Of a stretch of DNA of 32,393 nucleotides, positions 20,492-31,499 are shown piece by piece (within the stretch, counting starts at the first letter, position 1; the number at the start of each line of letters is the position of its first letter). A model generated the notes under the pieces. It worked only from the letters and a program-made list of their open reading frames with translations. It was not told the origin of the DNA and searched no databases. The stretch spans positions 1-32,393 of the forward strand of contig NW_014577463.1 of the NCBI RefSeq assembly GCF_000485595.1, given 5' to 3'. A program made the translations under genes and the position numbers. Source of the stretch: Priapulus caudatus. Its lineage: Eukaryota; Priapulida; Priapulimorpha; Priapulimorphida; Priapulidae.

Positions 20492-22613
20492 TTATGTGAC
20501 GACGACGTTTACTAACTTGCAAGCAGGGCAGGAATAGAAAACAGTCTGGCCTTCATCTACTGATCTAGTCTGTCTGGTGGTGTATGTCATTCCTTCATGC
20601 CCACATTTGGAACATTTTCTATCAACCTAAAAGAAATAAGACTAAATTTCACAACACACAACTTTACCACACGATTCTTGATTTGCTTAGCACAGCAATA
20701 CATTATATTTAAAAAGAATATTAGCAAGCAATACACAATTCAAATTTATGTGAAAGTAAAACCCATCCTGTAATATATTTGTATGAAGTGAATCTATAAT
20801 TACAGGAAACTGAATCGTATCAAAATCATTGACCATACCAATGGCCCTGCAATGTCCTGGGATGAGTGAGTTGTCCCTTGTTTTTCTTCACGGGCGTTGA
20901 ATACAATTTTTGTGTTGATTTCTATTTTAGCAAACTCTGAAAGTTATAAGAGCTTAATAAGATTTAGCAGTTTGATGATTCCGCTTTTGTATGACAATGT
21001 ACACATTCTAAAAACTACAATATGCTATTCACTTTTCAATATCAGTAACTCTGAGTCAAAAGTTTGCCCACTAACAGGCTACTTTGACAAAGCAGCTGGA
21101 GCTACAAAAGTCTCTCCAGACATTTGCTGCCGTGACAAAGGTACGGGAACAGAGGCAGGTGGAGAGCAGAGAAGGGAGAGTACGCTCTCGGTGGCCACTG
21201 CAGGTTGCGTTTATGTATATCGTAATATATATACAGTGTTTCCCCTCGCCAAAAAGGTCAGCGAGGCCCACCCACAGGCGGCGAGTAACAAATTTTTTGG
21301 TGCGCTTGCCACAATCCAGAGAAGCGAGCCAATTGGCAAAACAGCAGGGGGGACTCGCCATGCGAGAGGGGTCCGGGGCATGCTTGACCCAAATTTTTTT
21401 TTTTAAGGAAGAGGATGCAATTTGGTGCGATTCACCAATATTCTGAACACTGTATATGAGGACTCTTGGAAATCCTTTTTCAGTCGTCAAAAGGAACAAA
21501 CAAGCTGTCTGGGGAAAGGTTTTACTTTCGTTTCTCCTCGGCAGTCTCGGGTACCCAGCATGGATCAATGCGTGCCGCATAGATCGCAAAGTTAAAAGTG
21601 CATGAATCTTGAAGTATATCAGTTTCATTGACTCTTAGATATCTAAATGATATAAAAATAGTCGACTTTCTAGTAAGAAAATTGGGCCGAATTCAGTATG
21701 CGATCGGTGATTAAGTGCGTTAGCAGGGTCGTTGCCCTCACTCCCATGAGTAAGCCCCTGCACGAACATATAAACTATATTGTTATGCGGGTATTAAACA
21801 CTAGGCTACGCTACAGCCGCAATCGATTTCTATAGACTGTCACGAGGTTTTGTTCGTGATGCGCGATCATGCAATGAGGGAGTCCATTCCTCTCAGTCGA
21901 GATGTTTTGGATATCCGTCTCGTTCAGGAACCAGAGGGGTAATTAGAATGCGCTCCCCGTTTACAAGTCTGTCTAAACTGCCGTTGCGATAACCGTAGTA
22001 TTTCAGCGTAATATGAGGGAAAAGGTGCCGGTCTAGTTTCGGAGAGGCGAGATGGTGGCCGACAGTACAAAAAAATTTGAGTGGCTCGGGCGTCCGGGGT
22101 CGGCACTAATTTCGAACGCTGGTCAATAACGTGTGGTTATTGATGGGGAAGAACAAGTAATTTTCGTCTCAAGCGAGGCGGTGGTTTTTGGATAAATTTC
22201 TGACGTGGCAGGTGAGATTCGAGCGGAGGCGCCCGCCTCGCTCGTTGTCAGATTGCAGGGCAACACGTGTTATATATAGTACCTAGTATATAGAATAAAC
22301 AAGTAAAACATGATGATTGAATGCCTATGCTATGGCTATGATTATCGTGATCATCAACCACTGCCAGTGGCAGCTAGTGACCGACCGATAAGCCTCTATC
22401 ACCACATAACTAATCTTGATTGATTGTTTATCAGAAGGGCATCTATAGGCGGCGCTTACCTGTCACGTCAATTGCGTAGCTACAAACTCTGCATACGACT
22501 ACGTCGTCGCGTCCAGGAAGAGGCAAGATTGCTCCGCACTCCGAACAAAACTCTATATCGCTCGTGAAGGATGGTTTAGACTGAAACTTCGAGCTTTGCT
22601 GACTGGTCGACAT
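20492..22613 (-). CDS. POLR1H: POLR1H (RPA12/ZNRD1), RNA polymerase I subunit, 3 exons, complete
   Basis: Exons on the minus strand are 22613-22460, 20936-20839 and 20626-20492, in phase, giving 128 residues (vertebrate protein about 126). The N-terminal zinc ribbon uses Cys23, Cys26, Cys41 and Cys44 (F-C-S-E-C-G and C-R-V-C). The C-terminal TFIIS-like ribbon uses Cys89, Cys92, Cys117 and Cys120. It carries the acidic loop [10 protein letters not shown], which in this family stimulates RNA cleavage in the polymerase active site. The product is the small Pol I subunit for rRNA transcription. The first intron (1.5 kb) contains a hAT-like element and a copy of repeat R1. The gene is head-to-head with TRMT112 and lies 307 bp upstream of EXOSC1 on the same strand. 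Confidence 0.95.
21234..21452. mobile_element. ~219-bp non-autonomous hAT-like element
   Basis: It starts 'cagtgtttcccctcgcc' and ends 'ttctgaacactg', so the termini are CAGTGTT and AACACTG. This matches the CAGTG-type end common in hAT transposons. The 8-bp flanks 'tatatata' and 'tatatgag' are only partly alike, so the duplication is imperfect. It has no transposase and lies in POLR1H intron 1. Confidence 0.55.
21497..21784 (-). repeat. Interspersed repeat family R1, copy B
   Basis: Inverted relative to copy A (13613-13905), with the same order of landmarks. The two copies are about 70-75% alike by eye, so they are not a recent duplication. Confidence 0.7.
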
Positions 22614-23110
22614 TACAGTTTAACAAACACGTCCCCACATCTTCATTATTTATTTAAAATGCCGGTGCTAGAGTAGTTGTTTTACCATTGTCATTGTCAC
22701 GCGATAGCGGTGCACTAATGCGGTTTGTAATGGGCGCCGCCATGTAAAAACCTACCCCGTTAGACGTAGGACGCATCATATACATTCTCGCACTTAAAAT
22801 TATATCGCTATTCGCATAATAAAATTTATTGTTACTGTTAAATATGTGCATTAAATAATATTTTGCACCTATTACATATACATGTTAGTAAATGCATAGA
22901 ATTTATTTTACTTTTGATTTTAGTTCATACTAGACTGGTTCCCGATCCCACCTCTCGGTTTAGGCCAGTGGCTTAGGCTCATCGAGTAATCGAGGTGGGA
23001 GCGAGTACCAGTCTAAGTTCATACATGATTCAGGAGAGGCGAATTGTTTTCGCATGCTTCGCTGTACGATTTCAACGTTTATCGTTAGTTAATTACCATC
23101 ATAAGTAAAA
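22614..23110. promoter_or_regulatory. Putative bidirectional promoter, POLR1H / TRMT112
   Basis: This 497-bp interval separates the start codons of the two divergent genes and must hold both promoters and 5' UTRs. No TATA box is evident. A small TIR element lies in the TRMT112-proximal third. Confidence 0.6.
22931..23015. mobile_element. 85-bp MITE with perfect 9-bp target-site duplication
   Basis: Termini are 'tagactggt' and 'accagtcta', with similarity extending inwards ('cccacctc' against 'gaggtggg'). AGTTCATAC flanks it exactly on both sides (22922-22930 and 23016-23024). A 9-bp duplication is typical of Mutator-like insertion. Its right end is 95 bp upstream of the TRMT112 ATG. Confidence 0.85.
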
Positions 23111-26100
23111 ATGAAGCTGTTGACACATAATATGTTAACTTCTAAATTCATGAAAGGGGTGGTGAAGGGCTACCCACTAGGAATTGTGGTAAGAAACTAA
23201 GTAGTAAATGTTTATGAAACAGTGACTGAGTAGTGAGTGAGTGAATGCCGAATGGCTTGGCTGTACTCCCCGTAGTCTAGCTCCAAGAAACGGTATTGCT
23301 AGGGTTAGAATACTGACTGTGTATATTGACGTTAGTCACACAGCCTTGTCGGGTTAGGCTGTAGTCTAGCTCCTAACCCAACCAGTGAGACATGATACAA
23401 GTTTGCGTTGCACAGCTTGGCTTTAGATCATGAGGCGCTGAGCGGCGCTGACAACACGCACTGTTCCAGGGGATATATGCGCACGCGACCGCGGAGATGT
23501 TGAGGTATGAAGCGCTGCCCGCAGTGGATACGTGCGCCACATTGTAGACCCGGCGCACGTATCCACAGCGGTCAGCGGATGATCTTGTGGTTTTATAAAA
23601 TAGCAAAACATATACCCATGATACACTGTACATACTAACCTACCACCAGGCTGCCACCAGCCCAGCTGCTGTAATCTAGGCGTTAACGCGTTGACCTTAT
23701 GTAACCCACACGTTCGAACTGCGCTGGCGACTATGTGTCTGGAAAATCGCCAGATAACGGATAAGCCCTCGGCTCAGCCCGCTGCTCTCTGCCGTGCACG
23801 CCGTATAAGGAATAATGGGCGGGGCTTACGGTCTCACTAAAATGCAGATTTACGAAGAAATTCAAGGGCGCAGCGTGCTAAATAGCACGTAATTTTTGTT
23901 AACAAGCCACTAGCTATCGATTAAGACAGTTCACGAGTAGATTGATGCGGCAGAACGTTAGATCAGCAATTTCCTGTCGAAATACATTAGATGTAAACTT
24001 GCGTGATGAGGGGCGGAGGGCGATGCCTGTTTAAGCGTGGCACTGCGTGCCAATCATCGGGTTGCGCCCTGGTTTCGACGCCCATCACGTCCAGGCTGTG
24101 TGACTAATGTCAATATACAGCCTGACATCCATCCATTGGAAAATCGTGTACCTCTACAAAAACTACCGAACAATTACGTATATCTCAAATAAAATAATCA
24201 TCTAAGCATTTCGGCCTTGTTTTATATCAAGTATAACCTTTACCTTATGATAGTATTCCAGCGTTGTTATTAAAACGAATATCTCAGTTCGCTGTGCACA
24301 GTGTAAATTTCAACCAATCGCCAACCGCCATGTTTGCACTGCGCATGTGCTTTTCGATCGGAATGCGGAAAACCCGAAACGACATAACATACCATAGCGT
24401 TGCAACTTGCGTTGGCGCGAGCATAAATAAGCATCATATACTCGTATATATATATAAATATTAAAACATTGAAAACCAGGAAACATCAATCTACAACAAC
24501 TTAATAATTATCATTGCGAAGATATGTACTTGCCTTGTGTTTAGGCCAATGCACTGTGAAAATCAGGTCCATTGCCGATTTTAGTCGCACCGAACATGGC
24601 GGACATGGCGGCTTTCTTGTTGTGTTCATCTAATTAAACTCAGAAAATATGGCATAACTCATTAAATAAGTAGCGCCCAGTTACCGCTAGCAAGCCAGAG
24701 GTTTATAGATTCATTTGAGCTATTACATGTGACGCTAGCTGTGTCGATGTTTGGATACCGAGCCAACTACACGTTTTTATGGGGCAAGAATTTGAAAAGG
24801 TATTCTAATCCTAGCAATACCATTTCTTGGAGCTAGTCTAGCTCCAAGAAACGGTATTGCTAGGGTTAGAATATGTATATTCACGTTAGTCACACAGCCT
24901 GGTCGGGTTAGGCTGTAGTCCAGAGTTTACTCCTAACAGTCCTCACTCCTGTTACTGTTAGTGTTAATGTAAAGCATTAGTGTTAGTACACTGCGTGTAC
25001 ATATATATTCCCACCTTTACATGAATATGTTACGGCCGACTACTGCTTTATTCATAATAAATTGAACTCCAAGTAGTAGTAGTACTAGTGTGTGTTATAA
25101 ATTAAAATATTATATTGTTATACGTAACTTGCGTTATTTTATAGCCTTGGAAAAAAGACACTAAGACAGTGATTATGTGTACCGAGCCATACATGTCAGT
25201 TATGGACTGACACTTATATAATGTTGGTCTTCCATTGTATGTTTCACTGTTTTCGGTATCTCTGAAATGTAACAGTAGTAGCTGTGTTATTTGGTCCATA
25301 GTGAACTTGCCTCGCCGGCAAACCTGACCAATGTGTCGAGTTAACCGGTGCCCGTCTTATTCGTATCATTCTGTTTTTTGTTCTTAGGCATCGGAAGTGA
25401 AGGAAGTAGCCGTAGACTACAACCCGGACTTTGTTTGCCGAATGATTCCAAAGCTCGAGTGGGGCTCGTTATGTTCAGCTGCTGATTCTGTACGTCACTA
25501 TAGACCGCAGATTTTCCTAGTGCTGCTCTTCGGTCAATACCCACAGTCAAATAAACCATGTCTCGTTTTACTCTATTCGTCATATATGCTGATAGCAGGG
25601 AAAAAATGTATTTTTCGGGGGCTACTTTTCAAGCTCGCGTGCATGAAAATAGCACTCTAAAATTTCGTTTGCATTAAACTCTATGCAAATTTACTGGCAC
25701 TTTTTGGCATTTCGGGGGCTATAACGCCCCGAGCCCCCGTGTATTTTTTTCACTGGCCGATAGTGCTGTGCTTTATAACACAGCGATTTAATCATAAAAA
25801 CCTTAATGTAATTTTTTACATTTTTAGATTGGGAAGCTTGGAGATTTACCAAAAGAGTTGCCAGAAAATATAGAAAGTAATCAGGACTTTTTGAAAAAGG
25901 TTCATCATTTATTGATGGAAGTAAGTATACATGCCTTTATTAACTTATCATTTTAAGGGATACTTTCCCCTAGAATTTTAGAGTATTATGATAGTAAATG
26001 CATAAATAATAGCATATACTTACAAATTTCTATAATTACACATTAACGTTTGTCATACAACATTGAACTTCGAAATATTCAACGGTATAGCTGTCAATTT

Positions 26101-26707
26101 TAAAACATTTGAAAAAAATATTTCAATGAATGTTGAACCAGCCATAACACTTTTTATATAGCGTAATTTTTACCTATTTTAACTGAAAATATCCAAAGAA
26201 CCTAGAGTAATGTATCCCTTTTGGAGTTTGTGGTGCCCTTGTATATCATTTTACACATATATGATGAATTACTTTGCTACTAGTAGTGTAGAGTTAAATT
26301 TGAGATGCTGATGTCTGTGTCTGTTAGCATTTGAAACTATATATGTTGCTACCACACCATCTACAAAATTGGTGTTGGCATGTCAGTGTTGAGCTTGGTA
26401 AAGGCACAGAACTTAATGCCAGCCATGCTTTAAGGGTCTCTCAAAGGTAAATTTATTATTAGCTAACTGTCATCATATGAATTACGCATCTGTTGCCTGT
26501 ATCAGATGATGGTTGTTTAAAAACATGAATTGTGATTTTCTTCTCCAGCACAGATCGAAGTATAGATGTTGTCATGAATTATACAACAGAAACGTCTATT
26601 TACAGGTGGAGGTAATATCCGGAAACTTGATATGTCCAGAAACGGGAAGGAAGTTTCCCATCAACAACGGAATCCCAAACATGCTGCTCAATGAGGATGA
26701 GGTCTGA
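23111..26707 (+). CDS. TRMT112: TRMT112, methyltransferase activator subunit, 4 exons, complete
   Basis: Exons are 23111-23188, 25388-25489, 25828-25920 and 26606-26707, all in phase 0, giving 124 residues (vertebrate about 125). The start [11 protein letters not shown] is diagnostic. Later landmarks are [21 protein letters not shown] and [10 protein letters not shown]-x-x-G-I-P-N-M-L-L. The protein is the small obligate partner of several SAM-dependent methyltransferases acting on rRNA, tRNA and release factor (in the family BUD23, METTL5, TRMT11, ALKBH8 and HEMK2). Intron 1 is 2.2 kb and repeat-rich. A poly(A) signal candidate lies at 27171. Confidence 0.96.
23273..23380 (+). repeat. Interspersed repeat R2, copy A (TRMT112 intron 1)
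   Basis: Direct repeat of 24834-24935. Both read 'tagtctagctccaagaaacg' then 'gtattgctagggttagaat', a 'gttagtcacacagcct' segment and 'gtcgggttaggctgtagtc'. Confidence 0.85.
23524..23566. repeat. 15-bp perfect hairpin
   Basis: Arms 'gtggatacgtgcgcc' (23524-23538) and 'ggcgcacgtatccac' (23552-23566) are perfectly complementary around a 13-nt loop, in a GC-rich patch of TRMT112 intron 1. Confidence 0.8.
24802..24872. repeat. 33-bp inverted repeat abutting R2 copy B
   Basis: Arms 24802-24834 and 24840-24872 pair with two mismatches around a 5-nt loop 'agtct'. The right arm is the start of R2 copy B, so that end of R2 is duplicated in reverse here but not at copy A. Confidence 0.85.
24834..24935 (+). 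repeat. Interspersed repeat R2, copy B
   Basis: About 1.56 kb from copy A in the same intron and orientation, with small indels between them. Confidence 0.8.
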
Positions 26708-28243
26708 CTATCAGCATGCTGATCTTTTGTTACTTGTATATTTGTCTAACAGCCGATTGTAATCACCACTTGACCACTGTACAGAGTTTCAACATAAGAT
26801 CTAGTCGCCTTAGCTGTAACATGCATTCCTAGACCATATCACAGTAGAATATATGAAATATTAGGTTACCAGACAAAACAGGCTGGATTGGTGTTCGTAT
26901 TCTGATCATGGAGCAATGATTACAATCTGCCATCGTCTGTATAAATTTTAACATTCCTGGACAAGCCATGTTATATAATTTTACCAGCTTATTTTTCCAC
27001 ACCTCTTGTGTACTGCAATCTCATGCTTTGCATTCCTTATAGCAAAAAGGCACTGATGTTCTGCTTAAAATTGGATTTAATTAGAATGGGAGATAAAGAT
27101 CCTTCTCACTGCCAATACTTGTATCTCTGGATTTATTTGTTATCAGCACCTTGTAAAATACAGTATATATAATAAAATTGCATTGATGATGTTCTATATA
27201 GTTCCATATAGATAACCTCGACTACCCATTTTGCAACATTGCTTTAATGTTACATAGCAGATGCATCTTCCACATCATATACATAAAAAGTTATGTGTAA
27301 ATAGCCAAAGCAGAACCTAGGTTACTTCAATGGTTCATAACAATGTACTTGCTTTATATACCATTTCCTGCAAAGCTACATCTTTATTGTTGCAACACTG
27401 AAAGTTGTTTAATATCTGTACTCCATGTACTCGAGTGACGCAAGTAATGCTACTCAAGTGAAAACAAGAAACCATAGCACCTACCCCTATACCATGTTCA
27501 GATCACGAGGGACCCGTTAAAGCAAAATTAAAATCATGTTAACATCATGCTAATGTTTTAGGCATGGCATAGGCCACTGTCCTAATCGCTGTCCATTCTC
27601 ATTAAGATTTTTACAAACAAGTGCATTTAACATGTGATAAAATAGCATGTTACACTAGTATCAGCACATTTAACATCCTTGTCATGCGCATAACAGCTCG
27701 GGTACCATTTTGTTGGCGAATATCACAGTAAACCGAGCAATAAGCTCAATAAAGCTTGAAACGAAACTTGGCAATGTGACAAAAATACTGTCGCTGGCAA
27801 ATATTGACAATTCACAATAATATCAACATATGCTCCTGAGCATAACATATCAAATCCTACAAACACATTTTGGCACACAATAGGAGAGGATGAAAGAACC
27901 CTAAACCTCTCTGTTTCTCTGTTCCTGTCATTGCACTACTATGCATACTGGAAATGAATCGACTAAAAATGGTAACCAACTTCATTACAAACCACTGTAA
28001 ATGCAACGTGCAAAATACAATGCCTACACATCATTGTAGATTTCACTCGCTAACGCGTCTCTCTCCTAAGCGGAATTTCTCTGCGAGAAGTTTGCCATCG
28101 ATCGAACATAAACTTAGTAAAGACGCATCAAACCGCACCTCAGCTCAGTGTTTCTTCTCTGGTTACTATACAGTTACTGCATGGCGTCGAATCGCCTGCG
28201 TCCACTAACTGTCATGGCGGCAGTAGCAACAGTTGCTGCAATG
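26708..28243. other. Interval between convergent TRMT112 and the unrecognised gene
   Basis: AT-rich, with no exon I can support. It should hold the 3' UTRs of both flanking genes. Confidence 0.5.
27171..27176 (+). terminator. Candidate TRMT112 poly(A) signal
   Basis: AATAAA in the correct strand, 464 bp after the TRMT112 stop. Confidence 0.35.
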
Positions 28244-31200
28244 CTACTTGCTACCGATTGTGAAGTTGACCGGTTCGCTGAGCGTCTGCTTCGCGTTGAG
28301 GTCTCGGCGTTGCCGTAGCGATGAGCCGTCTTCTGGCGCTGACTGCGTCGACATGTCAGACTGCGTGGTCAGGTCAAAGTTCATGTCGTCGAGCAGGTCA
28401 TCATCTTCGTACTCGTCTGCGGAGAACGTACGGACAAGCGAACGGTGTTATAGCGACATATTGTTAAAACGATCGTGTTTCAGCAACGCAACCGAGAAAG
28501 AACAACGTTTTACAGGTCTGGAATTGCGAAACTAGCATTTTAATACTGCAACAAAGAAGCAGTGGCGTTTAATGATTGCTGATGGCAATCACGTTTTTGT
28601 TGAGTTTTAGCATTGCGACATAACAAAAATTGCTGTTTAAGCTTAGAGAAACAATCCCCGAAACAACAGCTATAGCTTCTTCGAGACAAGTAAATTTGCA
28701 AGGTCATAGACAAGGTCACAGCTATCATGCAAGTAATGTAATAAAATCAGGACCACAGTCATAAACTAAATCAAAAAATTCAAAAGCAGTGATGCAGTTG
28801 CAGAAAGCTAGGTGAACTACTTCAAAACGATTATAATCTTTACCATGCAAAAGTAGTTGGCACAACGAAAAGCATTGCTGCACGTGCAATTAAAACAAAA
28901 AAGAACAACCTTGCTGCAGAAGGAATCGTTGAGGTGGGCCGTGTTTAAAAAGAACTAGATTCGAATAGTCGTGATATGAAACCAAACCATTCACTGAGTG
29001 AAGGAGTATTCACCACACCCAGTGAAAGTATTCAATTGATGCATGTGAAGACTACGTATACACCAGATGTCAACACATTGCAATCTGATCATGCGCACCG
29101 CACCTATCACGCAGTGAGACGACACACATAATAACAACGGCCATACCACAGACGAATGTACTACCATTCTTCACTCCCTCGGCTGTGTTGGCATGCACCG
29201 ACACAGCCTGCTGTAGAACCAGGGGTTCGATGTAGTGTAAGGAATCGTCCTAGGTGTGCGTCCATGAATGACAGAGCTCACTTTAAAGCTGTGCACAAGC
29301 GTTGCGCCATTGCATCGACATCGCCATGCTTGTAGGAAGCGGAAGCCGAAAGCAGCTGTGCTGGTGAGACGTACCTTCGAATGCAAACTCACACTCACCG
29401 TCGCTAACTGACGACACGACCGAGGACAGCGGCTCCTCGATGCGGGAGACCAGCGTCGCGAGGTTCGTATACGACTGCAGCGACATGATGCGGTTCTGAA
29501 ACAAGCGAACGTATCAGTCGATGATCCAAATTCCACCGCGTTATGGACGCGGTGAAAAGCGAGGGGATTTAGCCACACAATCGCTTGTTGCGAGCAGGTG
29601 TTTGCCTGCATCCTCTTCGAACCTCTAGGATATACTTGCAGATTTGATTAATCATCAATTATTAAAAGTAAGGGTACTCACTTCTCTGTTGGTCCTGTAC
29701 ACGTGGTGAGAGGAAGCAGTTGGGCTGTGCTTGTCCTTCAATATTGAAGACAGCTTGCCCGATTTCTTCATCTGTTCAAAGATGGCCTTTCCATGCCTGT
29801 AGCCAACATCCTATAATAGAGAGAACTAATTAGAATTTCATGTTTAGCAAACTTTGTTGCAAATTTTCAAGGAAGTTGATTCCAAGCACATAATTTTTTA
29901 TTGGCTACCACCGTGACTCTATGCATGTAAATGTATAGCAGAGCTCACACTGCACACAGGCAAGCATAGTATCATACCACAAATTTTCCAGCACACACAA
30001 CCAACCCATCGATTGAGATTCTGAAACACTTCATACTTTGTGTTCCCTTGCACATCGTGTCCTTAAAAGATATTTGTTTACCCTGACACGACCCAGTAGG
30101 TCGGCTCTTTTTTTTTACGGCGAGGGGGGGTCTTTTTACAAATTCAGCGTGGTATCTACATGCTCGGGTGTGCTTGTGTGGAGATACCTTTTATGTTGAA
30201 TGTTTCTTTTCCTTGGTACATATAATGTATTGAGTACAGATTTATATAATGTACACTAATACAATTTGTTAAAAAAAAATATCAATAACTTTTTTTTGAG
30301 TCGGCCCTTTTTTGGCAGGTCGGTCGGGCCGTTCTTCGACCTCTAAGCTCTAGGATATCACTTGCAGTATTTGATTAATCATCAAACTGATTAAGAAGTA
30401 ACAGTGACCTTCACTTCTCGTGTTGGTCTGTACACGTGGTTGAGAGGAAGCAGTTGGGCTGTGGCTTGGGCCATTCAAATATATTTGAGACTAGCTTGCC
30501 CGATTTCTTCATCTGTTCAAAGTGATGGTCCTTCCATGCCTGTAGTCCAAGCATCCTACTATGATAGGTCCGAGACGATGATAGAATTTCATGGTTTAGG
30601 CAACAAACTTTGTTTGCACAAATTTTCAAGGAATGTTAAATGATTCCACAAGCAGCAGAAATTTGTTCCTATTGCAGCTACCCATCTGTGGACTATGCAT
30701 GCCACAATGTATAGCAAGGAGCTCACACCTGCACACAGGCACACGCATAGTATATCACCACAACCTTTCTCCAGCACCAAACAACACCAGACCCATCCAC
30801 TGAGATTCTGAAAACACTTTCACCTCACTTCGTGCCGCTTCCCTTGCACATCGTGTCCTTAAGGGCTTGCTGGTGTGGTAATGGATATCAGACATGGCAT
30901 CGGCGTTGTGGGCCAATCACTGCAAAGCCAGGCATTCGCGACGAGTTATTGCAATGCTGACGTGAACACTCAAGCCACAATTAAAAAATCTTTGTTTGCC
31001 TCATCCGACGCCAGGGCTAAAAAAGTTCTGGGGTAGGTAGTTTCAACTTCCCTTGCTTTTTTTTGAGGGCGGGGGGTCTTGTTTCACATAATTTCAGACG
31101 TGGTGTCTGCATGCCTCAGGATGCCTCTGTGTGGAGATACCTTTATGTTGAATGTTTTCTCGTTTGCTTATCGCGGTCACATATAACTGTATCTCCGGTA

Positions 31201-31492
31201 CAGATTTATATAATGCTACACTGATACAATTTGTGTTAAAACAAAGAAATCAATAACTATTTTTCCGAGTTCGGCGCTCTTTTGGCAGTGTCGGCTCGGC
31301 CCGGTGAGGGCCAAACAACACAATACTTTTATATAGGCCGCCGTCACGTGTTAGTTTTTTCGTCCACAGGAAACTGCCAAACTGCAATGTCTTGTACATG
31401 TCGATCGTGGTCGCACGTACATGACGTAGTCCTGCTTCCTTAACCTGCTCCAGTTGACGCACGCACGACACGTAGGCCAGCCGCGACTGTAT
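28244..31492 (-). CDS. Unrecognised multi-exon gene, 3' part
   Basis: Three minus-strand exons are well supported by splice sites and phase: 29810-29682 (43 codons), 29495-29399 (32 codons plus one base) and 28416-28244 (56 codons plus stop). The first contains G-Y-R-H-G-K-A-I-F-E-Q-M-K-K-S-G-K-L and T-A-S-S-H-H-V-Y-R-T. The second contains R-I-M-S-L-Q-S-Y-T-N-L and S-R-I-E-E-P-L-S-S-V-V. The last opens with an acidic run E-Y-E-D-D-D-L-L-D-D-M and ends N-F-T-I-G-S-K. A further upstream exon is likely at about 31492-31369 (S-R-L-A-Y-V-S-C-V-R-Q-L-E-Q-V), in noisy sequence. The amphipathic upstream part and acidic low-complexity tail could suit a helical adaptor protein, but I cannot name the family. 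The 5' end lies beyond or within the noisy block. Confidence 0.7.
29620..30065. repeat. Tandem duplication, unit 1 (clean copy with exon 29682-29810)
   Basis: This unit and 30335-30868 share the same order: 'gatttgattaatcatcaa', the exon, 'tttcatg', 'caaattttcaagga', 'gctcacac', 'tgcacacaggca' and 'cccttgcacatcgtgtcctt'. The copy here has an intact exon. Confidence 0.85.
30066..30330. mobile_element. GGCC-family MITE, copy 2 (truncated ends)
   Basis: It has 'ttgtttaccctgacacgacc', 'ggggggtctttttacaaatt', 'tggagataccttttatgttg' and 'ggtcggtcgggcc', as in copy 1. Both outer TIR ends are shortened. The right side joins directly to the second duplication unit, which looks like an assembly seam. 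Confidence 0.75.
30335..30868. repeat. Tandem duplication, unit 2 (noisy copy)
   Basis: Homologous to 29620-30065 but longer because of scattered one- to three-base insertions, in exon and intron alike. The uniform noise suggests unpolished long-read sequence covering the same locus a second time. Confidence 0.85.
30411..30563 (-). pseudogene. Frame-broken second copy of the exon at 29682-29810
   Basis: Recognisable stretches include F-E-Q-M-K-K-S-G-K-L on the minus strand, but several indels shift the frame on both sides. It is either a decayed duplicate exon or the same exon with sequencing errors; I favour the latter. Confidence 0.65.
30974..31339. mobile_element. GGCC-family MITE, copy 3 (noisy)
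   Basis: The left end 'gccacaattaaaaaatcttt' and right end 'atataggcc' match copy 1, with the same interior landmarks carrying extra bases. It may be the same genomic insertion as copy 2, seen in unpolished sequence. Confidence 0.75.
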
Positions 31493-31499
31493 CTCTGTC

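Noticed and set aside
23690-23730. Possible tRNA T-arm around 'acgttcgaactgcg'
   Set aside because: No acceptor stem, D-arm or anticodon arm at matching distance.
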